DNA from: Immersiella caudata
Lineage: Eukaryota > Ascomycota > Sordariomycetes > Sordariales > Lasiosphaeriaceae
Direction of reading: 5' to 3'
Length of the DNA: 64,000 bases
NCBI GenBank assembly: GCA_030512335.1
Contig: JAULSU010000006.1
Span: forward strand, 4,526,001 to 4,590,000
This document shows, one piece after another, positions 1-11,940 of the stretch. The stretch's first letter is position 1. The number at the start of each line of letters is the position of its first letter. The notes below the pieces were generated by a model. The model had not been told where the DNA came from, searched no databases, and saw only the letters and a list, made by a program, of their open reading frames with translations. A program made the position numbers and the translations under genes.

Positions 1-495
1 CCCTTTTGTCAAGTACAGCCTCTCGTTGACGATTTCCAGAGGGTGTGACATGAATAGCCGCGCACTGATTTGAAGGTTTACGCCTCGCCGAACGAGAGGC
101 TTCGTCGACCCACGCAAAGTTGACTACACTCAGAAGCTGGTAGAAGAGTCTTGCTTGGCAATCTCCTCAGCAACTTCTTGCTGGCTTTGTGGCCCCTTTG
201 AAGCAGGACGAGAGCCACGTTGGATGCAGTTGTGCTCATAGATTCCCTAATAGAGCTGGAAAGCTTTCACAATGCTTTGTCGCCACAAAACAAAGGCCGT
301 TTGATCCAGGCAGAATCTCTCCCCGCGGCGCATCCAAGAAAAGTCATTTATTTTAACCAAAACGACAAGACATAGAAGAGTTCAGACAGACAGCCAGTTC
401 CCAAACCCACTGATACGCCGGTCGGGTAGAAACCCATGCATCACATCCACGATATGCTCTAGATGTACCTCCTAGTCATGCAACACTCTCCAGCT
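1..495. other. Intergenic, downstream of MFS gene
   Basis: I see no gene here. It probably includes the 3' untranslated region of the minus-strand transporter that ends at 496. No convincing reading frame, repeat or RNA gene was recognised. Confidence 0.4.
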
Positions 496-1909
496 TTACA
501 CCTTCCCGAGAATCCCCTCCTTGGTATACACCTTTGCTATCAAAGCCAACACGGTACCCATAAGACACATTACGCCGCTGAACAACGAGAGCTCATCGAA
601 ACCATGGAATCGACTGAGGAGTGCACCGTTGATTGGGGGGCCGATCAGAATGGCGATGGACGCAACGGCAATCCCCTGACCCATCCAGGTACCTATCTCC
701 CGTGGATTCGGCGCACAGTGGGTGAAAACAACCGAGCCGGCCGAGATGATGGCCCCCGAGGTGAAGCCAAAAAACACAGAGAATGCGTAAATGCCGGCCG
801 AAGTGAACGTCGTCGGCCAGCAGAGAATGATGATGGAGGTGGTTAGACCAGCCCCTACCAGCGAGTTGATCGACCCGAATTTGTCACCCAGGATACCCGG
901 GATGATCCGTCCGGGAAGCGACGCCGCGTTGATAATAGCGACCAGGTAAAAGGCCTGCGAGGCGTCCATGCCCCGGAAGATGCCGTACGTCGGCAGGAAG
1001 AAGAGCCCCGTGAACATGCCCAGGAACTGACAAAAGACAGCGCCAATAAGGGTGACGTATCGCGGGTTTCGGAACGCCGTCATGACGAAGAAGTTGCTCT
1101 GGCGGGGAGGAAGTCGGGCCTTGATGACGATGGCCGAGAAGGCGAGGATGGGAATCATGATGAAGCCACATGTCCGGACCGCCCACTCAAAGCCGATCTT
1201 CTCCAGTAGCTGGGATAGCACGATCGGGAAGACGATGGCTCCCAGGGAAGAGCCGGCGATGGCCATTCCCATGGCTGCTCCTCGCTTCTTGAAGAAGTAT
1301 TGCGGCGTCGCGGCCATGCTGGGGAACATCAGGAGGCTGTTTGACATCCCTGAGAGGACCCCTTGGACGAGCATGAACTGCCAATATGACTTGCACGATG
1401 CTGTCAACATGACTGAGACAAAATAGAGGACCGCAGCGGGACGGATGACCTGGAATCTGTTAGATGATCATCTGGGAAGAGAACGAGGGACCAAGACTCA
1501 CCCATGGCCCGTACCGATCAAAAACTGGCCCGCCGAGCACGCCAACCGCAAAAACCAAAAACACCTGCAGAGACCCAATCCATGAAACATCATCCGGAGT
1601 ATGATCCTTTAGCTGGTTCTGGATGTAGTACGCCTGAAAGACTCCAAACGAATTCGCATATCCCAACGTGCAGAACATGATCCCCGCCGTGCCCGCTGCA
1701 ACAAGCCATCCCCTCGTGCCTCCTTCCGGGAAGTCATCGGGACCTGGCGGCAGAGGCCTCGATTCTGCGTCGGGTTGTTCATCGTCTAGAAGCCCGCGGG
1801 GGACAAGGGCAGCTCGGGACGATTGTGACTGGATCTCGGGGGTCTTTTCAGAGTAGGTGACGTATGTAACGTCTACCTTGTCGAGTTTGATATCACTTGT
1901 GATTGCCAT
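496..1909 (-). CDS. MFS monocarboxylate-type transporter
   Basis: This is a major facilitator superfamily transporter of the fungal monocarboxylate/riboflavin-transporter-like group, expected in the plasma membrane; the substrate cannot be told from sequence. I join exon 1 (1909-1502) to exon 2 (1449-496). The intron starts gtgagt and ends ccag, and splicing gives 453 residues, a usual length for the family. The first 65 or so residues are hydrophilic and precede GWLVAAGTAGIMFCTLGYAN, the first membrane helix, followed by GVFQAYY and DVSWIGSLQ, which are typical of this group. Later helices include the FFKKRGAAMGMAIAGSSLG region and the FLPTYG stretch. The start is the first ATG of the open frame. 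No neighbour suggests a substrate; the gene stands alone about 3.8 kb from the next one. Confidence 0.9.
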
Positions 1910-4900
1910 CGTGACGGACGGGATGTTAGATGGAGAAGTTTGATTTTTGCTGCAATGGGCTATCTACCAGCTGGTACTACATGTATGTAAAGCACCGGAG
2001 CCGAGCTATAAAAGTCTCCTTGCCGTCACCACCTCGCTTTTCGTCAAACGTTTCCCGGAACAGCGTGCCGGCTCTCGACAAGCGCATCTGGTGGTGGTGT
2101 CTTAGTGTGGATCTTACCGCGCCTTTGCCTGCCAAGGAAGTTCAATTTGTTTCGGTCGACTATCTTTCGCCTTATTTGCCAGGAGCTGTGCCCCCAACTC
2201 TTTGAGCCCCGGACTTGGGGGGATTTCCGGGCTTGGCGAACACTGCAAAGTGGTATTTTACCAGAGAGGCATTCCCCATTCCAATCACCCGGTTCTGGGC
2301 CGCGTCCTCGTCTAAATCGTCTAAATAGCCCGTGTGTGGCGCAATGTCCGAGGTCAAGGATGGGTTTTGAAATGGATGGAGTTCATTACTGTTAATTTAT
2401 ATGCAATTCAAGTCAAGTAAGCGCGTGCTGAGGGAGAAGTCAAACCAGGCAATGTTTGTGGATGTCGGGACTGGCCCAGAGCTTTCGGGTTCCTGGGAGG
2501 CTTGCCAGTAAGTGTGACGTGCAGCACAATACCCTTACCTCGGAGTTAGTCCTACGTCTGCATGTTGATGCTGCTTTCCAATTGGTCCCAGATTTACTTG
2601 TCAGCTTACATGTAAACAGTTTCAATGCTATGATGCCTACTGAAGCACGCTATAGGCTTTTTGGGTTCACTTGTCGCTGCGGCCGCCGCAATCTGATATA
2701 AGTCGGCTCTCTTCAAATCCCGACAATGTCTTTTTAGGTCAGTTGACGGTTGACACTGGTGCCGTGGAGCCGACAATGAGGTGAACGAGTCGGCTCCCGG
2801 ACTTTGCGAAGCGCCACCGATCTCGAGCAGAACTGTCTCTCTCTCTAACCCCTTTTGTCTTACACAAACCGAGAATAGAGCCGGTACCTAGCTGCGTGTT
2901 TCTGTCTTGAATGGTCTTGGGAGGCCTGGCAAATGTATCATTGGCAGCTGGTGGCATGTGGCAGAGGTGGGTTTCATTGATCGGGAAGTGCAGTCGTGTG
3001 CGTGCGCGACCAATGCAAGGGACAGACAGTGCACCAATGGGACAAAATGCCGCAGAGAGCCGGAACCTGAAAATTACATTGATACCCATTGTGTTTGAAC
3101 ACGGGGCGTTGGTGTTTGTGGCTTGCAGCCATAAATCCAAAACCCAAAGAACCAGACCCTGACAGCTGACGTAATCACGGAATGCCCTCAAGCATCACTA
3201 AATTTCAAAAGGGTTCTGTAGTTCTTAGAGGGCTGACACCCACGGGCATGTCTTCTGCTTCTATTTGATGGCTGCGCATGTATAACTAAAAAAGGGGGTT
3301 GTGATAGACCATCTGAAGCACCTAGGCAATTTGGCGGCGGTGGCTTAGGTGAGAGTTGGACTGGAGTGAGAGGAAGTGAAAAGACTTGGAACTCGTGTGG
3401 GCAGGAAGAGCTGCAATCTGGCTAACTTGGAGATGGGGCTGCGCTTGGAGCAGCAAAGAGGTTCATCGGGAAGCAAGACCGAGCTTGGCTGTCAAAGTCT
3501 GAGTGTAAGGGGCCAGCAAGGAGCGTCCCATCACTTCCTGACTGAACCGGTCATTGTTCTATGGAGGAAAGAGCAGGATATCAGTCAAGTGAAGCCTCCC
3601 AAATCCGTGGAAGCAGAATACGTTTATCGAACCGAATCCGCGCCTGTGGGTCTGGCTTGTACTCAGACTAGTTGCCCCGGACTCTATCCCACGACACTGA
3701 GAAAGCACAATATTTCTAGCATCGAGACCATTCGATGAGAGAAGAGACCCAGCCCGACAAAGAACTAAAGGTACAGCAGTATCAGCGTGTAGGTGGGTTG
3801 ACAGACCAGAAAAAGCGATGGTTTGCCGTTGGAGCCAATCAGGTATTAAGTATCCTGAGGTTCCACTTTTGTCACTCGCTTCAATACCATTGGGCCTCTC
3901 TGAACTTTGAAGAAGATACTAGACTCTTAGTGAAGTTTCTAATGCACATGAAACCCAGCTTGGCTGCAAGAACACTCGGAATCGGTAAAGTAGCTCCATC
4001 AAATATACAGCCGCTGTGTCCCCATAAAATCAAGCACCCTACAGTGCAAGTGTGGAGGCCTGGAAACACGAATAGGCGTGGCTTTACGTTGATAGAGTTG
4101 AGAAACTCTACAGTAGAGGCACCTTGAGATCAAGACACCTATCTCTGCCTGTTGTTTCAAGTGCCTGGTCACTGCCTGAAAGGATCGGGCAGAGGGCGCA
4201 GGATCTTCTGTCTTCTAGGACGACTGCAAATATGAGAGGGCCTAGCACCGCATTCATCACAGTGTAGGCAATCATGGCCAGTAAATAACCTCTAGCTCAG
4301 AATGGCTGCTTAGGGGCCCTCCTGACTTTCCATGGGTTTCAAGCAATGGACCACTGGCAAACGACCTGGGATTCCGGTAACAATACAAAACCACGCCACT
4401 GGTATAAATCTATCAGGGTGCGTGAAACCTCCTGGGCAATTGTTTGTCGCTCGTCAGTTCGGCGTGAGCAGTGAGTTACATCCACAATATCATGATGAAC
4501 AGGGGGGTGAGTACCAGACATCGGAGACTCTCAGGGTGACAAACACCCGATCCAGGGTGGGAGGGAAGAAACCGCAGGGGCCTGTTTGAAGCGGCATGAT
4601 GACCCAGGGAGACTGTTTGGACCTGCAGGTCCCGGACGGGTAACCGGGGAGACGTGATCGTGCAACATCCTGCCCGGTGCGGTGAGGTCATGTGCCCCGC
4701 TTGAGTTCGGCAGATGTTCACAATGAAGACACTTTGTCTAACAGAAAACAAGTGCCGTGCTCGGTATTTCTTGGCCCTATTATTTTCTTGCCAGTGCCCC
4801 GAGTCCTGCAGGACAACACAAAAATGACGATGACGATCGCCACTTGTTCTCTACCCATACCTCCAACGTGCTATCGGTTTGTGGGGTAGGACTGGCCATT

Positions 4901-5655
4901 GGAAGTAGTTTGGGCTTGTCCCCACAGGATCATGTGGTGTTCACTATCGCCACTTGGGTCGCTGCATCTCACTTGGGAGAATATCACCTGCTGCAATAAC
5001 CCCCCCTGGAGTAACTTGGGTAGGTAGGATCCCAGGCAGGTAACAATAACATGCCGGACTTCTAGAAACAGGGATTTTCTCCTAGCGGTGTTCTTTTTGC
5101 AAATGACCTGCCAGTCGGGCCGTGGCGGGGGACCGCTGGATACAGCGAGCGAGTCAGAAGCGGCCCTGGTTTAGGCGGAATGGCAGGACATATTGCTTTC
5201 AATCCGGAAAATAGCGGAAAAGCGCAACACTCCACACCCCCGCATTCCAGATTGACAGGCGGTTAGATGCAGTCCGTGACTTAGATCTAACTGCCGAACG
5301 CCATTCCACATAGGGTTTAATTGGGTGAAATTGAAAAGTCTTAGCACAACAGCAAATCAGGGGGCGACTACCACCGGGGTAAAAGCACATCCTCTTCCAT
5401 CGTATTCCCTCTCTGGCTACCGCACGCTGCTGTGCAACTGCCATGGGCTTGGGCAATATTCTTACGTGCTCGCAGCCAATCATCGGGGCCGCAGAGAGCA
5501 GCTAGAGCCTCCCTGTTGACCGGAAGGCCCGTTCCATTACACACGAACCCTGTCATAGCTGTCTTGGACAGGTGAATTCCCTTCACTTGCTCGGCGGCAA
5601 GTGGCCACGGCTCCTCAGCTGATAGACCCCATCTTGCGAACGGTAGCGAGGAAAT
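1910..5655. other. Long gene-poor intergenic region
   Basis: About 3.7 kb without a gene I can support. Several open frames of 60 to 150 codons exist on both strands, but none shows recognisable motifs, a splice pattern or a signal peptide. A plus-oriented TATAAAAG sits near 2007, with no gene downstream on that strand. No transposon ends or long repeats were seen. Confidence 0.4.
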
Positions 5656-5662
5656 TATATAT
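5656..5662 (+). promoter_or_regulatory. Probable TATA element of the DUF1996 gene
   Basis: TATATAT about 90 bases before the ATG at 5750, a usual distance for an ascomycete core promoter with a short leader. It is called from sequence and position only. Confidence 0.4.
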
Positions 5663-5749
5663 GGCTGATTCGGGCCCACCGGGCATGTTTCTGAACACCA
5701 CCGTCGTCAGTATTGTCAAGACGCGCTTTCTCGGTCCTGCTCAGTCAAG

Positions 5750-6959
5750 ATGAAGACGCTCTCGCTCGCTTTCGCCCTCGCGGCTCCCGCGCAAGCTGCG
5801 CTCCGCTTCGGATGCTCGACGCTGACGATTCAGCGCCTCGACCCCGTCGTTGAGCCCGGCAATGTTCCGTCGGCCCATCTGCACCAGATCGTTGGTGGCA
5901 ATGCCTTCAACGCGTCCATGGATGGTGATGTGGGCGAGCGGGGCCAGTGCACCACCTGCACCTTCTCCGAGGACTTCTCCAACTACTGGACCGCTGTCAT
6001 GTTCTTCAAGCACAAGAACGGCTCGTACCACAAGGTCGACATCGTCCAGAACACGGCGCTGCCCAACGGTATCAACGGTGGCATGACCGTCTACTACACC
6101 CAGCAGGACTTCAGCTCCAACGGAAAGCAAAAGATCACTTCCTTCAAGCCGGTCAGTTTTGCGGAACAAGCCTCAACGTTCAGCTCTAACAATCACAGGG
6201 CTTCCGCATGGTCGTCGGCAGCGCGACCTCGACCACTCGTGTCTCGAATGGCCTCAAGTTTGTGTGCCTCAAGGGCAACAAGGGCACCCGCTTCCCCGAG
6301 CTCGATGTCTTCCCCAACGAGCCTTGCAACGGCATCATGACCGTGCACCACTTCCCCGCGTGAGCAACCCATCCCGGACCATAATGAGCCACACACACTG
6401 ACATATTCACAGATGCTGGGACGGCAAGAACCTCGACTCTCCCGACCACCAGTCGCACATGTTCAGCACGGTCAAGGAGGCCTTCCAGAACGGCGGCCCC
6501 TGCCCGGCCTCGCACCCCGTCCGCGTCGCCCAGGTCGCCTACGAGACCCTTTGGGACACTGGAAAGTTCGACAAGATGTGGGATCGTGCTGATGGCAACC
6601 CGTTCGTCCTGAGCCAAGGCGACGCCAGGGGCTACTCCACCCACGCCGATTACCTCTTCGGGTATGCTTCCCATTCCACCTGTTATCCCTAGAAGCTTTG
6701 CTAACCGCTTTTGTCTCACAGCTGGCAAGGTGACTCCCTGCAGAGAGCCATGGACTCGTCCTGCATGTTCAACGCGTGCGAGAACGGCAGGCCGCTCAAG
6801 TCCCAGGCCGTTGCCCCCATGAACAGGTGCACCGTCCCCAAGATGGTCAACGAGAACATCGATGGATGTGAGTACTACCATACCAACCATAGTCCATTTC
6901 TGGTTGTAGCAACTAACATCATTCCAGGGCTCGATGCCATGCCCGGCCAGAAGGCTTAA
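5750..6959 (+). CDS. Secreted DUF1996 domain protein, copy 1
   Basis: A secreted fungal protein of the DUF1996 (WSC-associated) family, whose biochemical role is unknown. Five exons fit: 5750-6151, 6199-6359, 6413-6661, 6722-6867 and 6928-6959, giving 329 residues. A short signal peptide (MKTLSLAFALAAPAQA) leads directly into the family hallmark LRFGCSTLTIQRLDP, then HLHQIVGG, a CTTCTFSEDFSNYWTA stretch with paired cysteines, CWDGKNLDSPDH, and YSTHADYLFGW near the end. All junctions are GT..AG and restore family motifs, for example HHFPA joined to CWDG. Cysteines are frequent, as expected of an extracellular disulphide-bonded protein. A second, convergent copy lies at 7308-8784 and shares several intron sites. 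Confidence 0.9.
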
Positions 6960-7307
6960 GTCAATGGGTAGTTAAGACAAAGAGTAAAGGAGGAACATGG
7001 AGAGCTGTCTCATCACTTGTGTACTATGTTCCACTTATGGTAAGATAATTGTGCGCCCAAGATCACAAACCACAGCATGCACTGCGCTTCATTACATATG
7101 TAAATACCGAGACCACAATAAATTGTGCTTGGCTCGTGGCTAGGACTGCCCTCATGATCTCTGCGTGTCTGAGTGATGTGGTCGGACTCATGCATACATG
7201 AGGAAGATGGGTTCAGGGGTAAAAAGTGGGTCTTGACATTTGTCCCTATTCAGAGGTGCTCGGCTATGACCAATATCTACCGGTATCTACGTGCACAGAA
7301 GAGTTCT

Positions 7308-8784
7308 CTAGGCCATACCAGCCATGTCACTTCCTGGGAGCTCCTTAACCCCTGTTCTGCGTGTTAGCAACTGCGTCAAATATGGGCAGATCATGGGGGG
7401 GTCAACTTACAGCCGTCGTAGTCCTCATTGACCGACTTCTTGACCTGGCATCGGTTGGCGGCCGGGAAAGCCTGGGTCTTGAGGTTGGCGGCGGTGCAGG
7501 TGGCGGCGAAGCAGCCGTTGTCCATGGCCCTCTGCAGGGCGTCGCCCTTCCCTGTGAAAGAGTTAGATGGGCAGTTCTGAGGGGAATCTGAAGGGGAGGG
7601 AAGTCACTTACAGCCGAAGACGTAGTCGCCGTGTTGGGCGAATCCAGTGCTATGGGTGGCTCGGAGTTAGCAAGATGACGGTTTCGGGTGAGAAGGGGGG
7701 TCATCGTACTGGTCACCATTGCTCAGGTACAAGGGCTGCGATCCATCGACGGGCCAGTCCTCCTTGTTATTGAACTTGGTCGTGTCCCAAACAATCTATA
7801 CGGGCATCTCGTCAGCACTCATTCAGTTCTTCTGAGGAATTGGGCCGTCTGCATACCTCAAGATGCACCTGCGGGATCTTTACGGGGTGCGTCGTCGGGC
7901 ACTGTCCGTTGGTGACAGCGAACGATGCCGGACCGCCAACAGGATGAGCTACGTGGTCAATGTGGTTAGGCGTGTCGAGGTTCTTCCCGTCCCAGCAAAC
8001 CGGGAAGATGACCGAGGTTCGGATTCCACCGGGGCAGGGGGTGGTAGGGAAACCCTCGGTATCGAGCTTGGGGTCGAAGCAAGGCGATTGGACGTTGCCC
8101 TGGAAGTTCGGGCCCGTGTAGCAGCGGAAGCAGCTCTGCGTGTTGCGTCCCAGACCGGTAGAGATCTTACGGAGGGCATCTCCGGAGAACATGCGGAAGC
8201 CCTGTTCTTTGTTAGCTGGGTGGGATTTCAGGGGGAACAGAGGAACGTACAGGCTTGAAAGCAGTTGCCTGTCCTTTACCCGAAGCTGTGTAGTACACAG
8301 TCACGCCTCCATTCGCGGCTCCGATGGCGTCGTTGACCATTTGGGGGACGCGCTTGTAGCTGCCGTTGCGAGCCTTGAAGTAGACGCTGGCAGTCCAGTA
8401 GTTGGAGAAGTTCTCGGTGAAGGTGCAGCTCGTGCAAGTTGCGAGCTCCGAGATGTCGGCCGATGGCATCGATGCGTTGAAGGCATTCTACCAAGATGTC
8501 CAGTTAGCAAGGAAGCGTATGAGTGGTCGAGGTGAAGCTTACTCCTCCGACGATTTGGTGCACATGCGGTGATGGGATCTGACCCGGCGTAACAAGACTA
8601 TCTTCACCATCAGCATCCTGACTGCAGGAACATCGGATGCCCTCTTTGGTCAAACCTACGGGTCGATTCGGTCAATAGAAAGCTCGGAGCAACCGAAGCG
8701 CAGCATGGCAAGCCCGGAGCTACCGCCGCGGCCCTGGGCGTGCGCAACGGCCACGATGGCCAACAAACCGAACCACTTTGTCAT
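7308..8784 (-). CDS. Secreted DUF1996 domain protein, copy 2
   Basis: A paralogue of the gene at 5750, on the opposite strand, tail to tail. Eight exons fit: 8784-8660, 8597-8543, 8487-8251, 8201-7857, 7795-7710, 7649-7612, 7551-7411 and 7351-7308, giving 356 residues. It begins with a signal peptide (MTKWFGLLAIVAVAHAQG), then LRFGCSELSIDRIDP, HVHQIVGG, CTSCTFTENFSNYWTA and CWDGKNLDTPNHIDH. Compared with copy 1 it carries an extra cysteine-containing segment of roughly 50 residues between GFRMFSG and VCWDGK (with FRCYTGPNFQGN). The last exon is the weakest: another acceptor a few bases upstream would make a stop at the junction and shorten the protein by about 14 residues. Function is unknown. 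The start is the ATG directly before the hydrophobic core. Confidence 0.87.
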
Positions 8785-9621
8785 CTTGGAAACAGAAAAT
8801 CGAGTTGCAGCAAAACTTCGACGTGCGGACGAGAACGGCATCGCGCACTACGCGCCGCCCCCTTTGCGTATTTGACTACCTCGGTACCCACCTTTTGGTA
8901 ACCTGGGTAAGAGTGCCCGCGCCGCCTCCCCCCTGAATGGGGGACTCGGAACGAGTCTCTTCGGCCCCACCCAACCGACGGGGGCCAAATGCCGGGCGAT
9001 AACGAGTCAATCATATCCTCTGGTTGATATATGTCAGTGTTTACCCAGACCTATGGTTGGCGCCTAGCATCCTAATTCGAGTAACCGTTGTATTTTGCCG
9101 CGCAGCTTGGGCGCTGCCAGGGGGCTTGCAATTGGTGATCGGCAGATAGCAAACATCACCCCTAATATGGACGTGCCTTTCAGTTAACAACACACTAGAG
9201 TGAAAGACGAAAGGATTTGGCGGACGGCATGGAATCCACTCTGCATTGCACTCTTAATCCGATAATTTGTGTCTTTCTTCCTGCTTGACAGCCACCCTGC
9301 GTTTCTTGGCCCCGAAGGCAGCAACCTGATATGGGCCTTGCAGTTAACAACACCCCCAAGTGAGAAAAGAAGGAACTTGAAGCATTTGGCGCGCGGCGTG
9401 GAGTCGGCCTTGCTTTTCCACTCTTGGTTGCGTCACTCTATGTTTCTTGAGGGAACCATCACTATCACGCTCGATTACGGGCAGAATGTGTATTGATGAC
9501 TTGGTATGGACTACGGCGGGGTGGCCCGTTCAAAAGGATTGCCAGCGACAAGTTACGTCCTGTAAATCACTCATTTCTCCAAGTGTACCTCACCAAGTGT
9601 ACCTCCCATCAGCACCAGTAC
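8785..9621. other. Intergenic region
   Basis: This holds the upstream region of the minus-strand DUF1996 copy. No gene, RNA or repeat is recognised. The right end abuts the 3' end of the decayed GH13 copy. Confidence 0.4.
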
Positions 9622-11618
9622 CTAAGTTATTAGGTACTGATCGGTAAGAACCCGACACATGCCAGCCAATCCTTCCCACGGCAACAACCGAACAGGAACC
9701 TCCTTGGGCATCTCCGTCGACAACGAGTCGTAGCTTCCTAGCACCCAGGATTTGACCTCATATCCCACGAGGATCACAAACTCGGCTTCCTCACCGCTAA
9801 AGTTCAGAACGGTGATGGGCACGTCGGATCCATCTCTACAACTCTTCTTGGAGGCAAAAACAGCCGGATGCGTACCCTCAATCGGCTCGAACTTGCTATA
9901 GATGAACAGATCCGCAAACTTCTTGCGCATCTCCAAAGCGCGCTGCTAGAATCGGTACGGCGGTACCAGGGTACTCCTCTCGTTGGCCTTGGCCGCCGAG
10001 GACTGGGCGGCGGCGTTGACGATGGGGTAGTCATCGTTAATGCTCATCCGCGGGGTGACGCCCGGAGAGCAGAAGCCGCTGTTGAAGAAGAATTCCACTG
10101 GAAGGGCGTCCTAGCTTTGTCGCGGGCTTTGCGTCGTCGGAGGTTCTTGGCTTTTTACTTTCGGGGGAGGTCGGGGGGTAAGTTGCGCAGATTCTGGGGG
10201 AGTGGTAAGTACCCAGTTGAGAAAACAAGGGGAAGGTTAGAAAAAGGGACTTGCAGGTTCCAGTAGTTGATGGACCCGATGTCCGTTTACTCTTCAGGAA
10301 CCCAGTAGGCAGGATTGTTGCGCATGACGAGCTCCTCACCCTAGTAAACATACAACGTACTAGTGAGTGTGGTCTGCATGAGACACAACAACTTGGAGCC
10401 CGCAACGTGGTAGGCGTCGGAGTCGTTACACCATCGCGACACGGAACGCGGCTGGCCGTGGTTCTCGCAAAACAGCGACGGCCACCCGTTCTGCGCGCTC
10501 AGCGACTGCGACCGGTCCGCACCTTTTCTCAACTCGGCTACGGACCACGGCTGATAACTGAAGCGGCCTTGGTCGGGCACCATGTCGAGGCCCATCATCT
10601 CAAAGGTGAAGATCATATTGAGACAGCCCTCTTCGGCCTTGACCATCTCGAGCTGCTGGCAGTCGTCGTCGAGGAAGGATATCTCGCCGAACGTCAAAAC
10701 GTCGTACTTGTCGAGAACGGCGCGCTTCAGCTCCTAGAGGCATTTAGCCAACCGCTTGCCGTTAGCAAAGTACTTGTCCCCCGGCTAGTACGTCCTGCCG
10801 GGATATACCGTCTCCGCGTCAGGGAATCGCTAGTCTTTGGCGACTAGGTTGATGAGGTCCATGCGGAAGCCCGCAACGCCCATCTCGAGCCAGAACCGGG
10901 CAATTTTTTGGACTTCGGCACGAACCAGCGGGTTCTCCCAGTTGAGATCCGCCTGGTACGCGCTGGAAAGAGAGAGGAAGCACTCGTCGGTCGTGAGGTG
11001 GTATGCCCAAGCCGATTGTGAGTCGTCGAGGAGGCACGCCCAGTTATTAGGCGGCTGGCGGTTGCCCTGGGCGTCGTATCAGGGGGGGCTACCAGATGTA
11101 CCAGTCGCGCTGGGGACTTTCCTTGGAGGATGCAGACTCCACAAATCAGGGATGCTGTTGTGCTGGGAACCCCGTTTCGTCAGTCGGCTGCGCCGATGGC
11201 CAGAGAAATGTGAGCGTAGCGGAGATTCTAACCTGGGTGGAAGTGTGGTTGACGACGAGGTCTATGATCAGCTTCATCCCGCGTCGCTTCAGCTCGGCGA
11301 GCAAGCGCTGGATGTCGACCATGGTGCCGAACCGAAGTTCGACGTCGAGATAGTTTGACTGTACCCGTCAGCGAGTCTTGTCATTAACGTTGCGTGTGGG
11401 GCCGACGTACAATACCTGCAAATTCCGAGAGAACGGCAGATTGGGAAGACCCACCGCCGATCTCCAAGGTAGTCCAGCTTCAACGTAATTCCGTTAATGT
11501 TCTTGAGTCCATTACCATTGCTGTCCTTGAACGACGCAGGGTATACTTGGTAGACGACAAACTCCTTCCACCACCTTCTGTCTGACTTTTTGCAAGGACT
11601 GGTGCCATTAATCATCAT
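9622..11618 (-). pseudogene. Decayed GH13 alpha-glucosidase, copy A
   Basis: Relic of an intracellular maltase/oligo-1,6-glucosidase-type GH13 enzyme that would hydrolyse alpha-glucosides. From the 5' end one can follow WWKEFVVYQVYPASFKDSNG, GYDVSNYLDVELRFGTM, IIDLVVNHTST, QADLNWENPLVR, GVAGFRMDLINL (catalytic nucleophile Asp present), LTFGEISFLDDD (acid/base Glu present), CENHGQPRSVSRW, RDKARTPFQWNSS and a C-terminal VPITVLNFSGEEAEFVI region. The pieces lie in different frames and are broken by in-frame stops, for example YVY-stop-GEELVMRN where the family has YQGEE, and an amber before ELKRAVLDKYD. The invariant Asp of ENHDQ reads Gly. Frameshifts occur near 11500 and in the 10000-10260 stretch. 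A functional protein is not possible. It faces copy B head to head. Confidence 0.85.
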
Positions 11619-11940
11619 GCCAGAAGATGACTGAGTCTTGCGGGAACGGTAGCTCGGTCATCACAGGATCTACGCCGGTCGATATTGAACGTCTCCGAGA
11701 AGTGGCAGCGACCCGAGTGCTTGGCGAGCCGTTCAGTCGTCGAAACTAGGCCGTCTCATCCTGCCCCAGACAGGAAGTTAGCGGCCGGTAAGGGAGCCGT
11801 CAGAAAACGAAGCTGTAGCAGAGACCATCTCGTAATGGCCTCTATACCTCTGATGGAGCCGAGGAGGAGTTGGAGGTAAACATCGGAGCTTTTGGTGCTG
11901 GAAACCTCTCTGCTGGCCGTTTGCTATAAGCAAGGAAGCA

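Noticed and set aside
2739..3191. 150-codon minus-strand open frame
   Set aside because: No recognisable domain, no splice partners, composition unlike the real genes; taken as chance.
3735..4127. 130-codon plus-strand open frame
   Set aside because: No motif or signal peptide and no conserved pattern I can see; taken as chance.
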